64,000 nt of DNA from an uncultured Gammaproteobacteria bacterium (lineage in GTDB: Bacteria; Pseudomonadota; Gammaproteobacteria; Steroidobacterales; XN24). Shown in pieces: positions 18,365-27,978 of the stretch; positions within the stretch are counted from its first letter, which is position 1, and each line of letters opens with the position of its first letter. Under the pieces are notes generated by a model. It did not search any database, was not told the DNA's origin, and was given only the letters and a program-made list of their open reading frames with translations. The position numbers and the translations under genes were made by a program. The stretch lies in the NCBI GenBank assembly GCA_937924335.1, contig CALDWW010000013.1, positions 85,100-149,099 on the forward strand. Reading direction: 5' to 3'.

Positions 18365-19039
18365 ATGCGATTTCCACCTGTATTCAGGCTAATCGCACTC
18401 ATCGCGCTGGGCAGTGTCGTATTTCGTTATGGTCTGCTCGACCAGTTCTTGGTCTTGGCGATGCTGTGCGGCATCGCCGTTCGCCGTGGCAGGGAATCCC
18501 TGGACCTAGTCTGGCGCGCACTGCGCCGGATTCGCTGGTTGTTACTGTCCCTCGCCATCATTTACCTGCTTGTGGCGCCCGAACCCGAAGTGTCGGGCAT
18601 CGCGTTCCTGCCAGCCTGGTCTGACATCGAACTCGCGCTCAGGCGCGCCGGCGTGCTCGTACTGCTGGTTACGGCTGTCGAATTGATGCGCCAGACGACT
18701 CCCGCGCCTGAAATCGCGGGTGGAATAGCGGTGCTATTGGGGCCCTTGAGCGTGCTGGGACTTGATACGGGGAGGCTGTCACGCAGGATTGCGTTGACGC
18801 TCGACGCGGTGCCGCGCACCGCGGAGTTGGTCACAGATGCCGCGGGCAAGGCTGGCATTCGTGGGCGTGACTTCGGGGGCTGGGCCAGAGCGGCGGCCGA
18901 ACTGGTCAGCGACATCGAGGATGGGGCGGAGCGGAGTCCTGCTCACGCGGAACTGCCGAAACAGCCGACGCCAGATATCACGGACTGGTTGATTCTGGGT
19001 TTCGTCCTGTTGTTTCTCCTCGGCTTGTTGCGATTCTAG
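18365..19039 (+). CDS. Multi-pass membrane protein, weak CbiQ/EcfT resemblance
   Basis: Unknown function. The 224-residue protein has about five hydrophobic segments (roughly 8-25, 28-42, 55-75, 92-115 and a C-terminal WLILGFVLLFLLGLLRF). The middle region (RRIALTLDAVPRTAELVTDAAGKAG) faintly recalls the cytoplasmic coupling helices of ECF-transporter T subunits, but no ATPase or S component is nearby, so I do not assign transport. The ATG at 18365 follows fimV by 45 bases and the stop is 2 bases before truA, so it is expressed with truA. Confidence 0.75.
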   Translation: MRFPPVFRLIALIALGSVVFRYGLLDQFLVLAMLCGIAVRRGRESLDLVWRALRRIRWLLLSLAIIYLLVAPEPEVSGIAFLPAWSDIELALRRAGVLVLLVTAVELMRQTTPAPEIAGGIAVLLGPLSVLGLDTGRLSRRIALTLDAVPRTAELVTDAAGKAGIRGRDFGGWARAAAELVSDIEDGAERSPAHAELPKQPTPDITDWLILGFVLLFLLGLLRF

Positions 19040-19041
19040 TC

Positions 19042-19824
19042 ATGCGTCTGGTCCTCGGCCTGGAGTACGACGGCACCCGGTTCTGTGGCTGGCAATCGCA
19101 ACAGAATGGACGCAGCGTCCAGCAAACCCTGGAGAGTGCCATCTCCACTGTTGCGGACCATCCCGTCTCAGTTGTGTGTGCCGGTCGTACCGATACGGGT
19201 GTCCACGCACTGGGCCAGGTCGTGCACTTCGACACCGACGCTGATCGCCCTGAACGTGCCTGGACAATCGGGGTCAACTCGAATCTCCCCGCTGACGTAT
19301 CAGTTCGCTGGGTCGCCCAAGGGGAGGAGGACTTCCATGCGCGATTCTCAGCGCTCTCCCGGACTTATCGGTATGTTATCCACAATGCGACAAGTCGGTC
19401 GGCCCTGCTCGCCAATCGCGCATGGTGGCACCATCGCCGCCTGCAGACGGATCGAATGCAGGCGGCCGCGAGGTTCCTGATCGGCGAGCATGACTTCTCA
19501 TCGCTTCGGGCTGCGGAGTGCCAATCCAGGTCCCCCATCCGAACCATGCGGCGAGTCGACATCGACCGGTCTGGAGACATCGTCTGGATCGAAGTAGAGG
19601 CCAATGCGTTTCTCCATCACATGGTGCGCAATATAGCGGGCACCCTCGTCCGTGTCGGTCGGCAGGATGCCGAGCCGGAGTGGGTTGCACAAGTGCTGGC
19701 AAGCCGGGATCGGAAGGTGGCTGGCATGACCGCGCCGGCCTGCGGCCTCTACTTCCTGCGGGTTGACTACGGCGGGGGGCTGGAGACGCCCATCTCTGAT
19801 ACAGCAGCCGTGCCTGCCGGCTGA
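19042..19824 (+). CDS. truA: tRNA pseudouridine(38-40) synthase
   Basis: Isomerises uridines 38-40 in the anticodon arm of many tRNAs. The 260-residue protein has the catalytic Asp in AGRTDTGVHALGQV, preceded by YDGTRFCGWQSQ and followed by the FHARFSALSRTYRY and FLHHMVRNIAGTL segments, all TruA hallmarks. The CDS starts 2 bases after the membrane-protein gene. In many relatives trpF (and sometimes trpBA) sits between truA and accD; here only 80 bases separate them and no trp gene is present. Confidence 0.97.
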   Translation: MRLVLGLEYDGTRFCGWQSQQNGRSVQQTLESAISTVADHPVSVVCAGRTDTGVHALGQVVHFDTDADRPERAWTIGVNSNLPADVSVRWVAQGEEDFHARFSALSRTYRYVIHNATSRSALLANRAWWHHRRLQTDRMQAAARFLIGEHDFSSLRAAECQSRSPIRTMRRVDIDRSGDIVWIEVEANAFLHHMVRNIAGTLVRVGRQDAEPEWVAQVLASRDRKVAGMTAPACGLYFLRVDYGGGLETPISDTAAVPAG

Positions 19825-19904
19825 CCGGATTTCCAGCGATTGCGCTATGATGCTAGCCGCGGCTTAGGTTGTTTGCGACAGTCGGCAAGGGGTACGAGAG
19901 GCAA

Positions 19905-20771
19905 ATGAACTGGTTCGACAAATTGATGCCCTCACGTATCAAGACCCAGCGTCGCAGGCGGTCGGTACCCGAGGGAATCTGGAGCAAGTGCGCGGAGTGC
20001 GGATCTGTTCTCTACCGGGCCGAGGTTGAGCGAAATTCCTATGTCTGCCCGAAATGCGATTATCACATGCGGGTCGATGCCCGCACCCGGCTCAGTATGT
20101 TCTTCGACGAAGGCAGTGGGACCGAAATCGGAGAACGCCTGGCGCCCGAGGACCCGCTTCGATTCAAGGACAGCCGGCGGTACCGTGATCGGCTGACACA
20201 GGCCCAGAAAGAAACTGGAGAGAAAGACGCATTCGTGGCGATGAGCGGCGAGTTGTTCGGCATGCCGGTCGTCGCTTGCGCCTTCGAGTTCCGATTCATG
20301 GGCGGATCGATGGGTTCCGTGGCGGGGGAGCGTTTTGCGCGAGCAGGCAACCTGGCCCTGTCACGTCGGATCCCGCTTGTCTGCTTTTCCGCGAGTGGCG
20401 GTGCACGCATGCAGGAGGCCTTGTTCTCACTCATGCAGATGTCGAAGACAAGCGCGATTCTGGCCAAATTGTCCGCCGCCGGTGTCCCTTATGTGTCTGT
20501 CCTGACAGACCCGACAACCGGGGGCGTCTCTGCGAGCCTCGCCATGTTGGGAGACTTGAACGTAGCGGAACCCAAGGCGCTGATCGGATTCGCCGGGCCC
20601 AGGGTCATTCAGCAGACGGTTGGCGAGACACTTCCGGAAGGGTTCCAGCGCAGCGAGTTCCTGGTCGAGCATGGAGCCCTCGACATGATCATCGACCGCC
20701 GGGAGATGCGAGAGCGGCTCGCGTCCCTTTTGGCGATCCTTACAAGACAATCGCATCCCATCGGCGACTGA
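19905..20771 (+). CDS. accD: Acetyl-CoA carboxylase carboxyltransferase subunit beta
   Basis: Carboxyltransferase beta subunit of acetyl-CoA carboxylase, making malonyl-CoA with AccA for fatty-acid synthesis. A four-cysteine zinc ribbon is present at the N-terminus (CAECG and CPKC, about residues 29-51), followed by the crotonase-fold domain with [12 protein letters not shown] and [11 protein letters not shown] oxyanion loops. The ATG at 19905 ([11 protein letters not shown]) gives the standard N-terminus and has GAGAGG upstream; the longer frame from 19869 is rejected. A TATGAT box at 19846-19851 may be a promoter -10 element, but no good -35 accompanies it. Confidence 0.97.
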   Translation: MNWFDKLMPSRIKTQRRRRSVPEGIWSKCAECGSVLYRAEVERNSYVCPKCDYHMRVDARTRLSMFFDEGSGTEIGERLAPEDPLRFKDSRRYRDRLTQAQKETGEKDAFVAMSGELFGMPVVACAFEFRFMGGSMGSVAGERFARAGNLALSRRIPLVCFSASGGARMQEALFSLMQMSKTSAILAKLSAAGVPYVSVLTDPTTGGVSASLAMLGDLNVAEPKALIGFAGPRVIQQTVGETLPEGFQRSEFLVEHGALDMIIDRREMRERLASLLAILTRQSHPIGD

Positions 20772-20779
20772 TCTCTTCG

Positions 20780-22078
20780 ATGAGCCCCAGAGACCTTCAG
20801 AGCTGGCTCCGCTGGCAGGAGTCCCTGCATCCGCGTGACATCGAACTGGGACTCGCGAGGCTGAGGCCGGTCTACTCCAGAATGCCGGGCCTGGCAGAGG
20901 GCAGCCGGGTGATTTCGGTCGCCGGCACGAATGGCAAGGGCACATGCGTGGCGGTCATCGAGGCTGTTGCCATCGCCGCCGGGCAACGGGTGGTCGCCTA
21001 TACGTCTCCCCATCTCTATCGCTACAACGAACGTGTCCGCGTTGGCGGTCAACCTGTCGATGATGACCGACTTGTTCGCGCATTCGAGGCCGTGGAACGG
21101 GCGCGACGTGGGACGCCGCTGACTTACTTCGAGTTCGGCACACTGGCGGCGCTGGAGATATGTGCCGCCGAGTCACCTGATCTGGTCGTCCTGGAAGTGG
21201 GCATGGGCGGTCGCCTCGACGCCGTCAATATCGTGGACGCGGACGTGGCCGTCATCACGAGCATAGGCCTTGACCACCAGGCTTGGCTCGGATTTGACCG
21301 TGAGTCCATCGGTACCGAGAAAGCCGGGATCATGCGATCGACACGCGCGGTCGTGATCGGTGATCCCGACCCGCCCTTGTCCCTCTTGTGTCGCGCCGAA
21401 GAGCTCGGCGCGCCGACCTTTTCGTACCAGAAGCAGTGGCGGATACAGCAGCACCCGGACGTATGGCACCTGTCGGGTGTTGACGGCGGGATCAAGTCGC
21501 TACCCTACGGCCCATTGCGCGGCGTGCTGGTCAGAAATGCCGGCTGCGCCCTCCAGGCACTGGCGTTGACCGGTCCCGATATGCTCGGATCGGAGACCCA
21601 GGTCAGGCGCGCCATCGACCAGCTCGAGCTGCCCGGAAGGATGCAGATCATTCCTGGCGAGATCGAGTGGATCGTCGATCTGGCGCACAACCCTGATGGT
21701 GCCGCCGCGCTTGCGACTACTCTGTCCCAACGGCCCGCAGCGGGTTCCTCCAGAGCAGTTTTCGGAATGCTGGCCGACAAGGACATTGGCGGCCTGGTGA
21801 AGGAACTGGGGCCTATTGTCGACCAGTGGTACCTGACCGGAATCCAGGATGGCCGGGGAACATCAGTCGATGAGATAGCCGCCCAGGTCGCGGCGGCGGG
21901 TGCCCGACGGATAGAGGTCTGTCAGACGGTCGAACAGGCATGCCAGAGGGCGTACTCCGATTCCACCGCCGGTGATCGGGTCATCGCATTTGGTTCATTC
22001 CATATTGTCGGTCCGGCTCTCGAGTGGCTTGCGGTATACTCGCCGGCGAGCGGGCGGGGTGGCGATCAACCCGGATGA
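20780..22078 (+). CDS. folC: Bifunctional dihydrofolate synthase/folylpolyglutamate synthase
   Basis: Mur-ligase-like enzyme adding glutamate to dihydropteroate and folates. The 432-residue protein has the P-loop VAGTNGKGTCVAVIEA near residue 50, the YTSPHLYRYNERVRV substrate loop, and LEVGMGGRLDAVN and DLAHNPDGA, the latter carrying the His/Asn of the C-terminal domain. The ATG at 20780, 8 bases after accD, is chosen; the frame is open far upstream inside accD but that part is a shadow. The stop overlaps the start of the SPOR gene (ATGA at 22075-22078), showing translational coupling. Confidence 0.96.
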   Translation: MSPRDLQSWLRWQESLHPRDIELGLARLRPVYSRMPGLAEGSRVISVAGTNGKGTCVAVIEAVAIAAGQRVVAYTSPHLYRYNERVRVGGQPVDDDRLVRAFEAVERARRGTPLTYFEFGTLAALEICAAESPDLVVLEVGMGGRLDAVNIVDADVAVITSIGLDHQAWLGFDRESIGTEKAGIMRSTRAVVIGDPDPPLSLLCRAEELGAPTFSYQKQWRIQQHPDVWHLSGVDGGIKSLPYGPLRGVLVRNAGCALQALALTGPDMLGSETQVRRAIDQLELPGRMQIIPGEIEWIVDLAHNPDGAAALATTLSQRPAAGSSRAVFGMLADKDIGGLVKELGPIVDQWYLTGIQDGRGTSVDEIAAQVAAAGARRIEVCQTVEQACQRAYSDSTAGDRVIAFGSFHIVGPALEWLAVYSPASGRGGDQPG

Positions 22079-22722
22079 AAACAATGGACCAGCAACTCAA
22101 GGAACGACTGGTAGGAGCCAGCGTTCTGGTGTTAGTCGGCATTCTCGTGATCCCCGTTCTGCTGGACGGTCCTCCACCTGATCAACCCGTCGCAGTCGGC
22201 CTGGAGTTACCGGCCGCCGATGGCGACCAGCGGAGTCACACGATACGGCTCGATGTACCCGCGCGCCGGCCCGCCACACCGGCCTCCGGCACTATCACCC
22301 GGGTTTCCGAACCGCCTGAAGCAGAGAATGGCCAACCCCGACCGCAGCCCGAGACCAGGAAGGAAGAACCCGAAAAACCAGTACAGTCGGCGGTGGCGCA
22401 GCCTGAAGGGAAGACGTCCGTGGAGAGTGCATCGCCTCGAAGCAACACGAAGCCGGCGGCTCCACGATCCGCCCAGGCGCCGTCTTCCGGGGGCTGGGTT
22501 GTCCAGGTGGGCAGTTTCTCGAACAAGGTCAATGCGACCAGGCTGGCGGATTCACTGCGCAAGAAGGGGTTCGACGTCTTTGTGTCACAGACGGACGGTG
22601 GCTCGGCCCTGATGCACAGAGTTCGCGTCGGGCCCGTAGGAGACAAGCCGGCTGCCAAGGTTCTGGCTGACAGCCTGGCCGAGAGCGGCCAGGCCGGCCG
22701 CGTCATTCCAAACGAGGATTGA
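22075..22722 (+). CDS. SPOR-domain inner-membrane protein (DedD-like)
   Basis: Probable septal peptidoglycan-binding protein. Short cytoplasmic N-terminus, one membrane helix about residues 14-30 (LVGASVLVLVGILVIPVLL), a Pro/Glu-rich periplasmic linker (~60-140), and a C-terminal SPOR domain (GWVVQVGSFSNKVNATRLADSLRKKG to VRVGPVGDKPAA), which binds denuded glycan strands. Length (215 residues) and position between folC and cvpA match DedD of E. coli. An in-frame ATG at 22084 is a possible alternative start. Confidence 0.9.
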   Translation: MKTMDQQLKERLVGASVLVLVGILVIPVLLDGPPPDQPVAVGLELPAADGDQRSHTIRLDVPARRPATPASGTITRVSEPPEAENGQPRPQPETRKEEPEKPVQSAVAQPEGKTSVESASPRSNTKPAAPRSAQAPSSGGWVVQVGSFSNKVNATRLADSLRKKGFDVFVSQTDGGSALMHRVRVGPVGDKPAAKVLADSLAESGQAGRVIPNED

Positions 22723-22779
22723 TAAGCCCGCAAGTCGGCCGCATCTGGTAAACTCTGCCCGCCCTTGCCGCGGTGTCCA

Positions 22780-23316
22780 ATGGTCACAATCGATTACATC
22801 CTGGTGGCAGCTCTCCTGGTCTCGGTCGTAGTCGGCGTGTTCCGGGGGTTCTTCCGCGAAGCGTTGTCGCTGGTCACCTGGATAGTGGCCGTCTGGGTCA
22901 GCTTCGAATTTGCACACCTGCTCGAGCCGTTGCTCGCCTCTGTCTCTTCACCGGCCCTGCGCATATGGTCCGCCCGGATCATCACCTTCATCCTGGTGCT
23001 GATCGCAGGGGGACTCCTGAACGCCCTGATCGGGATCCTCGTCGACAAGACGGGACTCACCGGGACTGATCGCCTGCTCGGCATGCTTTTCGGGGCGGCG
23101 CGCGGCGTATTGATCGTCGGGGTGGTCGTGATGGTCTTCCGCGTGCTCGAACTGGATCAGGAAGAGTGGTGGGATGAGTCGGGCGTAGTAGGGCTCGCGG
23201 AGCCAGTGGCAGATTGGCTGCAGGACTTTCTGCATGCCGGCCTGGAACATATTGACGAGATAATACCGCCGAGCGATGTAGCACCGAACGAGGCTGCCGC
23301 TGCGCAGTCCGGATAA
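22780..23316 (+). CDS. cvpA: CvpA family membrane protein
   Basis: Inner-membrane protein of the colicin V production family, whose molecular function is still poorly defined; in enterobacteria it has been linked to envelope and bile-salt tolerance. The 178-residue product has four hydrophobic helices (about 5-25, 30-48, 65-85, 100-125) and the conserved [14 protein letters not shown] and [13 protein letters not shown] motifs. The ATG at 22780 (MVTIDYILV) is preferred over the upstream TTG at 22765. purF follows after 16 bases, the classical cvpA-purF pairing. Confidence 0.92.
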   Translation: MVTIDYILVAALLVSVVVGVFRGFFREALSLVTWIVAVWVSFEFAHLLEPLLASVSSPALRIWSARIITFILVLIAGGLLNALIGILVDKTGLTGTDRLLGMLFGAARGVLIVGVVVMVFRVLELDQEEWWDESGVVGLAEPVADWLQDFLHAGLEHIDEIIPPSDVAPNEAAAAQSG

Positions 23317-23332
23317 CGCGAGGAAATCTGAC

Positions 23333-24841
23333 ATGTGCGGGATCGTAGGGATTGTCGGACGAGGGCCGGTCAACCAGGCGATTTACGATGCGCTGACCGT
23401 ACTTCAGCACCGGGGCCAGGATGCCGCCGGAATCGTGACCGCGGACGAACGTGTTCACATTCGCAAGAAGAACGGACTCGTGCGGGACGTCTTCCAGCAG
23501 CGCCACATGCTGAAGCTGACCGGCAAAATGGGTATCGGCCATGTCAGGTATCCGACGGCAGGCTGTTCCAGCAAGGACGAAGCACAGCCGTTCTACGTCA
23601 ATTCCCCATACGGAATCTGCATGGGGCACAACGGGAATCTCACCAACACGAGAGAGTTGGCGGATCTGGTCGTCCGCAAGGATCGTCGTCATCTCAATAC
23701 GACGTCGGATTCCGAGGTTCTGCTCAACGTCTTTGCCCACGAGCTGGCGCTGCGTTGTAACGATACGGCCGAAGAGGACGCAATTTTCGATGCGGTGGCA
23801 TCGCTGCATCGCAGATGCCGAGGCGGGTATGCGGTGATAGCCATGATCCTGCAAGCGGGGATCGTCGGGTTCCGCGACCCATACGGGATCAGGCCGTTAG
23901 TCATAGGCCGGCGCGAATCCGCGGCGGGCCCGGAACACATCATCGCTTCGGAGAGCGTCGCTCTGGACGCCCTCGGTTTCGAATTGCTTCGCGACGTGGA
24001 ACCCGGCGAGGCCGTGTTCATTGATATCGATGGCCGCTTGCACACACGTCAGTGTGTCGATCAGGTCCGCCATAGCCCGTGTATTTTCGAATATGTCTAT
24101 TTCGCGCGGCCCGACTCAATCATCGACAACATCTCGGTTTATAAGGCGCGCCTGCGCATGGGCGAGGCGCTGGCAGACCGGATTCTCGAACTGCGCCCGG
24201 ACCACGATATCGACGTTGTGATCCCGATTCCGGATACCAGTAGAACCAGTGCATTGCAGCTGGCGAATCGGCTCGGCGTGAAGTATCGGGAAGGATTCAT
24301 CAAGAACCGGTACATCGGCCGTACTTTCATCATGCCGGGCCAGTCCTTGCGGGAGAAGTCGGTCCGGCGCAAGCTCAACGCCATCGATCTCGAATTTCGC
24401 AGGAAGAACGTGCTGCTGGTGGATGACTCCATCGTGCGTGGCACGACCTCCAAACAGATCATCGAGATGGCGCGGGAGGCCGGAGCGAAGAATGTGTACT
24501 TCGCTTCCGCGGCGCCCCCGGTCAGACATCCCAACGTCTATGGAATCGACATGCCCGCCGCTTCGGAACTTGTTGCGTACGGACGCACGGAGGAGGAAGT
24601 AGCAGGGATTGTTGGCGCGGATTGGCTCGTCTACCAGACTCTGGAAGACCTGATAACTTCGGTCCGCTATGAGAACGCCGGTATCGAGGAGTTCGATACC
24701 TCGTGTTTCTCTGGCGACTACGTCACAGGAGACGTGAGCGCCGAGTATCTCGGACAACTCGAGGCCTCCCGGGCAGATGAAGTAAAGGCAGCGCGGGAAC
24801 GAGGGCGATCCAGCTCCAGAGCGACTGCCCAGGTCATCTGA
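23333..24841 (+). CDS. purF: Amidophosphoribosyltransferase
   Basis: First committed step of purine synthesis: PRPP plus glutamine to phosphoribosylamine. The 502-residue protein starts MCGIVGIVG with the N-terminal nucleophile Cys2 and no propeptide. The class II glutaminase domain covers about residues 2-235 ([15 protein letters not shown] RYPTAG and GHNGNLTN loops), and the PRTase domain carries the PRPP loop [24 protein letters not shown] ribosome-binding region precedes the ATG. It ends 15 bases before the glycerate kinase gene. Confidence 0.97.
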   Translation: MCGIVGIVGRGPVNQAIYDALTVLQHRGQDAAGIVTADERVHIRKKNGLVRDVFQQRHMLKLTGKMGIGHVRYPTAGCSSKDEAQPFYVNSPYGICMGHNGNLTNTRELADLVVRKDRRHLNTTSDSEVLLNVFAHELALRCNDTAEEDAIFDAVASLHRRCRGGYAVIAMILQAGIVGFRDPYGIRPLVIGRRESAAGPEHIIASESVALDALGFELLRDVEPGEAVFIDIDGRLHTRQCVDQVRHSPCIFEYVYFARPDSIIDNISVYKARLRMGEALADRILELRPDHDIDVVIPIPDTSRTSALQLANRLGVKYREGFIKNRYIGRTFIMPGQSLREKSVRRKLNAIDLEFRRKNVLLVDDSIVRGTTSKQIIEMAREAGAKNVYFASAAPPVRHPNVYGIDMPAASELVAYGRTEEEVAGIVGADWLVYQTLEDLITSVRYENAGIEEFDTSCFSGDYVTGDVSAEYLGQLEASRADEVKAARERGRSSSRATAQVI

Positions 24842-24856
24842 ACCACGGTCGGAATC

Positions 24857-26071
24857 GTGAATCGTCGGAAGCTGCTTGAGACTTTCGAGGCCGGTCTTCG
24901 CGCTGTCGACGGCAGACGATGCACCAGGGAATTCCTCCAGGCCGAACGACCGTCCGGCCCCATCCACCTGATCGCTATTGGCAAGTGCGCCGGCGCTATG
25001 GCTCTCGGGGCCAGAGATGCATTGGGGGCGGATCTGAGGGACGGTGTCGTCATTACCCGACATGGCTACGCCGTGCCGGAGCTCCGCGAAGAAGCACGCA
25101 TCACCGTCATGGAGACGTCGCATCCTGTTCCGGATGAAACGAGTGTTGCTGCCGGTCATCGCCTGCTGGCCCATGTCCGCGATCTTCCGCCCGGTTGCAG
25201 GGTACTGGCCCTGATCTCCGGCGGCGCGTCCAGCCTGGTTGAGGTGCTCCCGGACGGTGTCGGCGTGGCCGACCTCGAGCGTGTTAACCGCTGGCTCCTC
25301 GGTAGCGGGCTGGACATACTTGCCGTCAACGCCGTTCGTCGCCGCATGTCACTGATCAAGAACGGTGGCCTGTCGTCTGCACTCTGGGGCCGCCGCACTC
25401 TCGCCTTGTACATCTCGGATGTCCCGGGTGACGATCCGGCCTGGATCGGGTCAGGTTTGTTGGCCCCGCAGGCGTCCGAACTGCCAGAGGGGCTGCCCCG
25501 TTGGCTAAGCCGTCTGCTGATACAAGGGGCTCTCGCGAGTACGCCTGGTGATGGTGTCAGGCACGAGGTTATCGCCAACCTTGATCAGGCACTGGATGCC
25601 TGTTGCAGTAAGGCGAGGACTGCCGGCATTGAAGTGACCCGGCATCGATCGCGACTGGACGAGGCGGTCGATGAGGCTGCCCTCAGGATCACCTCGTCAC
25701 TCAGGAAGGCTGCAGATGGAATCCAGGTCTGGGGCGGCGAGCCGACCGTGCGCCTGCCCGATCAGCCTGGCCGCGGTGGTCGGAGCCAGCATTTGGCCTT
25801 GCGCTGCGCCACTGCGATCCGGGGTTATGAGGACCTCGCGATTCTTTGCGCCGCAACCGATGGTGCCGATGGTTCGGGCGAGGACGCCGGTGCGCTGGTG
25901 GATGGCAGTAGCGTGCAGCGAGGCCGGGACGCAGGGATGGACCCGGAAGTCTGCCTGGAAAGAGCCGACTCCGGGAGTTTCCTGGAGGCCGCGGGGGACT
26001 TGATCTTCACCGGGCCCACTTCCACCAACGTCAACGACATTGTGATCGGCGTCAGGGGATACACAAGGTAA
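24857..26071 (+). CDS. Glycerate 2-kinase (GckA/TtuD, MOFRL family)
   Basis: ATP-dependent phosphorylation of D-glycerate to 2-phosphoglycerate. The 404-residue protein has the two-domain DUF4147-MOFRL arrangement: IGKCAGAMALGA and TSHPVPDETSVAAG in the first domain, LISGGASSLVEVL as the glycine-rich nucleotide loop, and WGGEPTVRLP, GRGGRSQHLAL and ATDGADGSGEDAGALVD in the MOFRL domain. The start is GTG at 24857. No other glycerate or glyoxylate pathway gene is nearby, so the source of glycerate is unknown. The next gene starts 24 bases later. Confidence 0.9.
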   Translation: MNRRKLLETFEAGLRAVDGRRCTREFLQAERPSGPIHLIAIGKCAGAMALGARDALGADLRDGVVITRHGYAVPELREEARITVMETSHPVPDETSVAAGHRLLAHVRDLPPGCRVLALISGGASSLVEVLPDGVGVADLERVNRWLLGSGLDILAVNAVRRRMSLIKNGGLSSALWGRRTLALYISDVPGDDPAWIGSGLLAPQASELPEGLPRWLSRLLIQGALASTPGDGVRHEVIANLDQALDACCSKARTAGIEVTRHRSRLDEAVDEAALRITSSLRKAADGIQVWGGEPTVRLPDQPGRGGRSQHLALRCATAIRGYEDLAILCAATDGADGSGEDAGALVDGSSVQRGRDAGMDPEVCLERADSGSFLEAAGDLIFTGPTSTNVNDIVIGVRGYTR

Positions 26072-26095
26072 GATTGCCTGTAGCGTCACTACGCC

Positions 26096-27343
26096 ATGGC
26101 CCGGATCAGTATGCAGTTTCTTATCATCGATGACCATGAATCCTACCGTCACTGGCTGGGGCATCACCTCACATCCGAGTGGATCGAGAGTGAAGTGGTA
26201 TCGCATGACCCGACGGACGGCAATGCGTTGCCCGATGGTTCGGTTGCGGCGGACTTTGACCTGATCTTTCTCGATTATCGTTGGCGTGGCGTTTCGGGGA
26301 TGGAGGTCCTGGCCGATCTGAAGCGCCAGAAGGACTGTCCGCCGGTCATATTCATGACGCCTCAGGGAGATGAACAGGCGACTGTCGCTGCCATCCGGGC
26401 AGGCGCCGATGACGTATTGCCGAAGGGGTCGCTCGGCCATGACGACGTCGTCGGACTCGTACGCGGGGCGCTCGGACGTGGCCATTCATTCGCAGGCGCG
26501 GGTCCGGAAGGCGATGGGGATACGGACGAACAGCCGGCGTTTTCGCTGAAGGGGCACAAATACATATGTCAGCTGGCCCGAGGAGGGGTGTCGTCCATCT
26601 ATCTGATGGAAAACCGGCGGTTGGAGAAACAGGTCGTCGTCAAGGTGCTGACCGACGTCCCGGACGTCGACGAGGAGAGACGCGACTTCGATCGTTTTCT
26701 GCAAGAGTACGAGCTGATATCAGCGATCCGTCATCCCAACGTCGTACAGATCTTCGACCTGGGGATCGCCGACGATCATGCATTCATCGTCATGGAGTAT
26801 TTTCCGGCGGGCGACCTGAAGAGGCGCATCAAGAGCGGCGTCTCTCCGCAGGAAGCCCTCGGTTATCTTGCCCAGATGACAGCCGCGCTGGCTGCCATCC
26901 ATCGGGTCGGGGTTCTGCACCGCGATCTCAAGCCCGCCAACGTCCTGCGCCGTGATGACGAGAGTCTGGCGCTGATCGACTTCGGGCTGGCCAAGAGGAC
27001 TGTCAGGGCGCAGGAATTGACGCGCAGGGGTGAGATCTTCGGGACTCCTTACTACATGAGTCCCGAGCAGGGGCACGGCGGCACTGTGGATCAGCGCTCT
27101 GACATCTACAGCCTCGGCGTCATTTTCTTCGAGATGTTGACGCGCAAAAAACCGTATGCGGCTGCGTCGCCGATGGCCGTGATCTACAAGCACGGGCATG
27201 CAGAAATTCCCCCGTTACCGCCGCATCTGAGTGAATGGCAGGGGCTGGTGGACAAGTTGATGGCCAAAGACCCCGATGAACGGCCGCAATCGGCGGACGA
27301 TCTGGCGCTGCTGATTCACCAGGAGCGAGGGCGGTGCGCCTGA
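26096..27343 (+). CDS. Receiver domain / Hanks-type Ser/Thr protein kinase fusion
   Basis: A response-regulator receiver domain joined to a eukaryotic-like kinase in one 415-residue soluble protein. Receiver, about residues 6-130: acidic pair IIDDHE (Asp12, Asp13), phosphoacceptor Asp60 in FLDYRWRG, switch Thr in FMTPQG and Lys in LPKGS. Kinase, about 150-410: nucleotide loop LARGGVSSIYLM (a loose version of the glycine loop), VVVKVL Lys, HRDLKPANVL catalytic loop, IDFGLAKR, FGTPYYMSPEQ and DIYSLGVIFFEML. No membrane helix or PASTA domain. All key residues are present, so kinase output may be gated by receiver phosphorylation; no cognate histidine kinase is in the window. An ATG at 26111 is an alternative start. 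The 3' end overlaps miaE. Confidence 0.92.
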   Translation: MARISMQFLIIDDHESYRHWLGHHLTSEWIESEVVSHDPTDGNALPDGSVAADFDLIFLDYRWRGVSGMEVLADLKRQKDCPPVIFMTPQGDEQATVAAIRAGADDVLPKGSLGHDDVVGLVRGALGRGHSFAGAGPEGDGDTDEQPAFSLKGHKYICQLARGGVSSIYLMENRRLEKQVVVKVLTDVPDVDEERRDFDRFLQEYELISAIRHPNVVQIFDLGIADDHAFIVMEYFPAGDLKRRIKSGVSPQEALGYLAQMTAALAAIHRVGVLHRDLKPANVLRRDDESLALIDFGLAKRTVRAQELTRRGEIFGTPYYMSPEQGHGGTVDQRSDIYSLGVIFFEMLTRKKPYAAASPMAVIYKHGHAEIPPLPPHLSEWQGLVDKLMAKDPDERPQSADDLALLIHQERGRCA

Positions 27344-27954
27344 AGCCTGCTGCGTTGAAGGACATCGCGAGGTTCCTGGGTGAGCCAACGCCCGCCGCCT
27401 GGGTAGACGCAGCAGTGCCGGAGCTGGATCTGCTCGCCGTTGATCATGCCAATTGCGAAAAGAAGGCGGCTGCATCGGCCATGGCCCTGATGAACCGTTA
27501 TCCGGGCAAGACGACCCTTGTCCGGCAGATGTCCCGCCTGGCGCGAGAGGAACTCCGGCATTTCGAGCAGGTTGTCCGCCTGATGGAGAGTGCCGGGATG
27601 CGCTGGCATCACGTGACGGCGTCGAGATATGCGGCCACTCTCAGAAACGATGTGGCATCCGGTGAGCCGGACCGGCTGCTCGATCTACTGGTCGTGGGGG
27701 CATTCATCGAAGCCCGGTCTTGCGAGAGATTCGCGCTTCTGACGCCACTCGTGGAGGAGCCATTCGCGCAATTTTATCGGGCACTGCTGGCCTCGGAGTC
27801 GCGACACTTCAGAAACTATCTGACCCTCGCGGAGCGGTACGCGAAGAGAGTGCAGGATGTCGAGCGGCGGATCAGGCGTTTCCGGCAGTTGGAAAATGAT
27901 CTCATCGTGGCGCCGGACAGGGAGCTGCGCTTCCACAGCGGCCTCCCTTGCTGA
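27334..27954 (+). CDS. miaE: tRNA-(ms2io6A37)-hydroxylase, MiaE-like
   Basis: Diiron monooxygenase that hydroxylates the isopentenyl group of ms2i6A37 in tRNAs reading UNN codons. The 206-residue helical-bundle protein carries the carboxylate/His ligands in CEKKAAASA, REELRHFEQV, EARSCERF and SESRHFRNY, spaced as in MiaE. The start is GTG at 27334, overlapping the kinase stop by 10 bases, so it is probably translationally coupled to the kinase. miaA and miaB are not in the window. Confidence 0.88.
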   Translation: MRLKPAALKDIARFLGEPTPAAWVDAAVPELDLLAVDHANCEKKAAASAMALMNRYPGKTTLVRQMSRLAREELRHFEQVVRLMESAGMRWHHVTASRYAATLRNDVASGEPDRLLDLLVVGAFIEARSCERFALLTPLVEEPFAQFYRALLASESRHFRNYLTLAERYAKRVQDVERRIRRFRQLENDLIVAPDRELRFHSGLPC

Positions 27955-27978
27955 CGATCGAAAGAAACAGGGAATGAA

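Noticed and set aside
24116..25174. 352-codon minus-strand frame over purF and the glycerate kinase
   Set aside because: Fully antisense to two recognised genes, low-complexity translation and no start signal.
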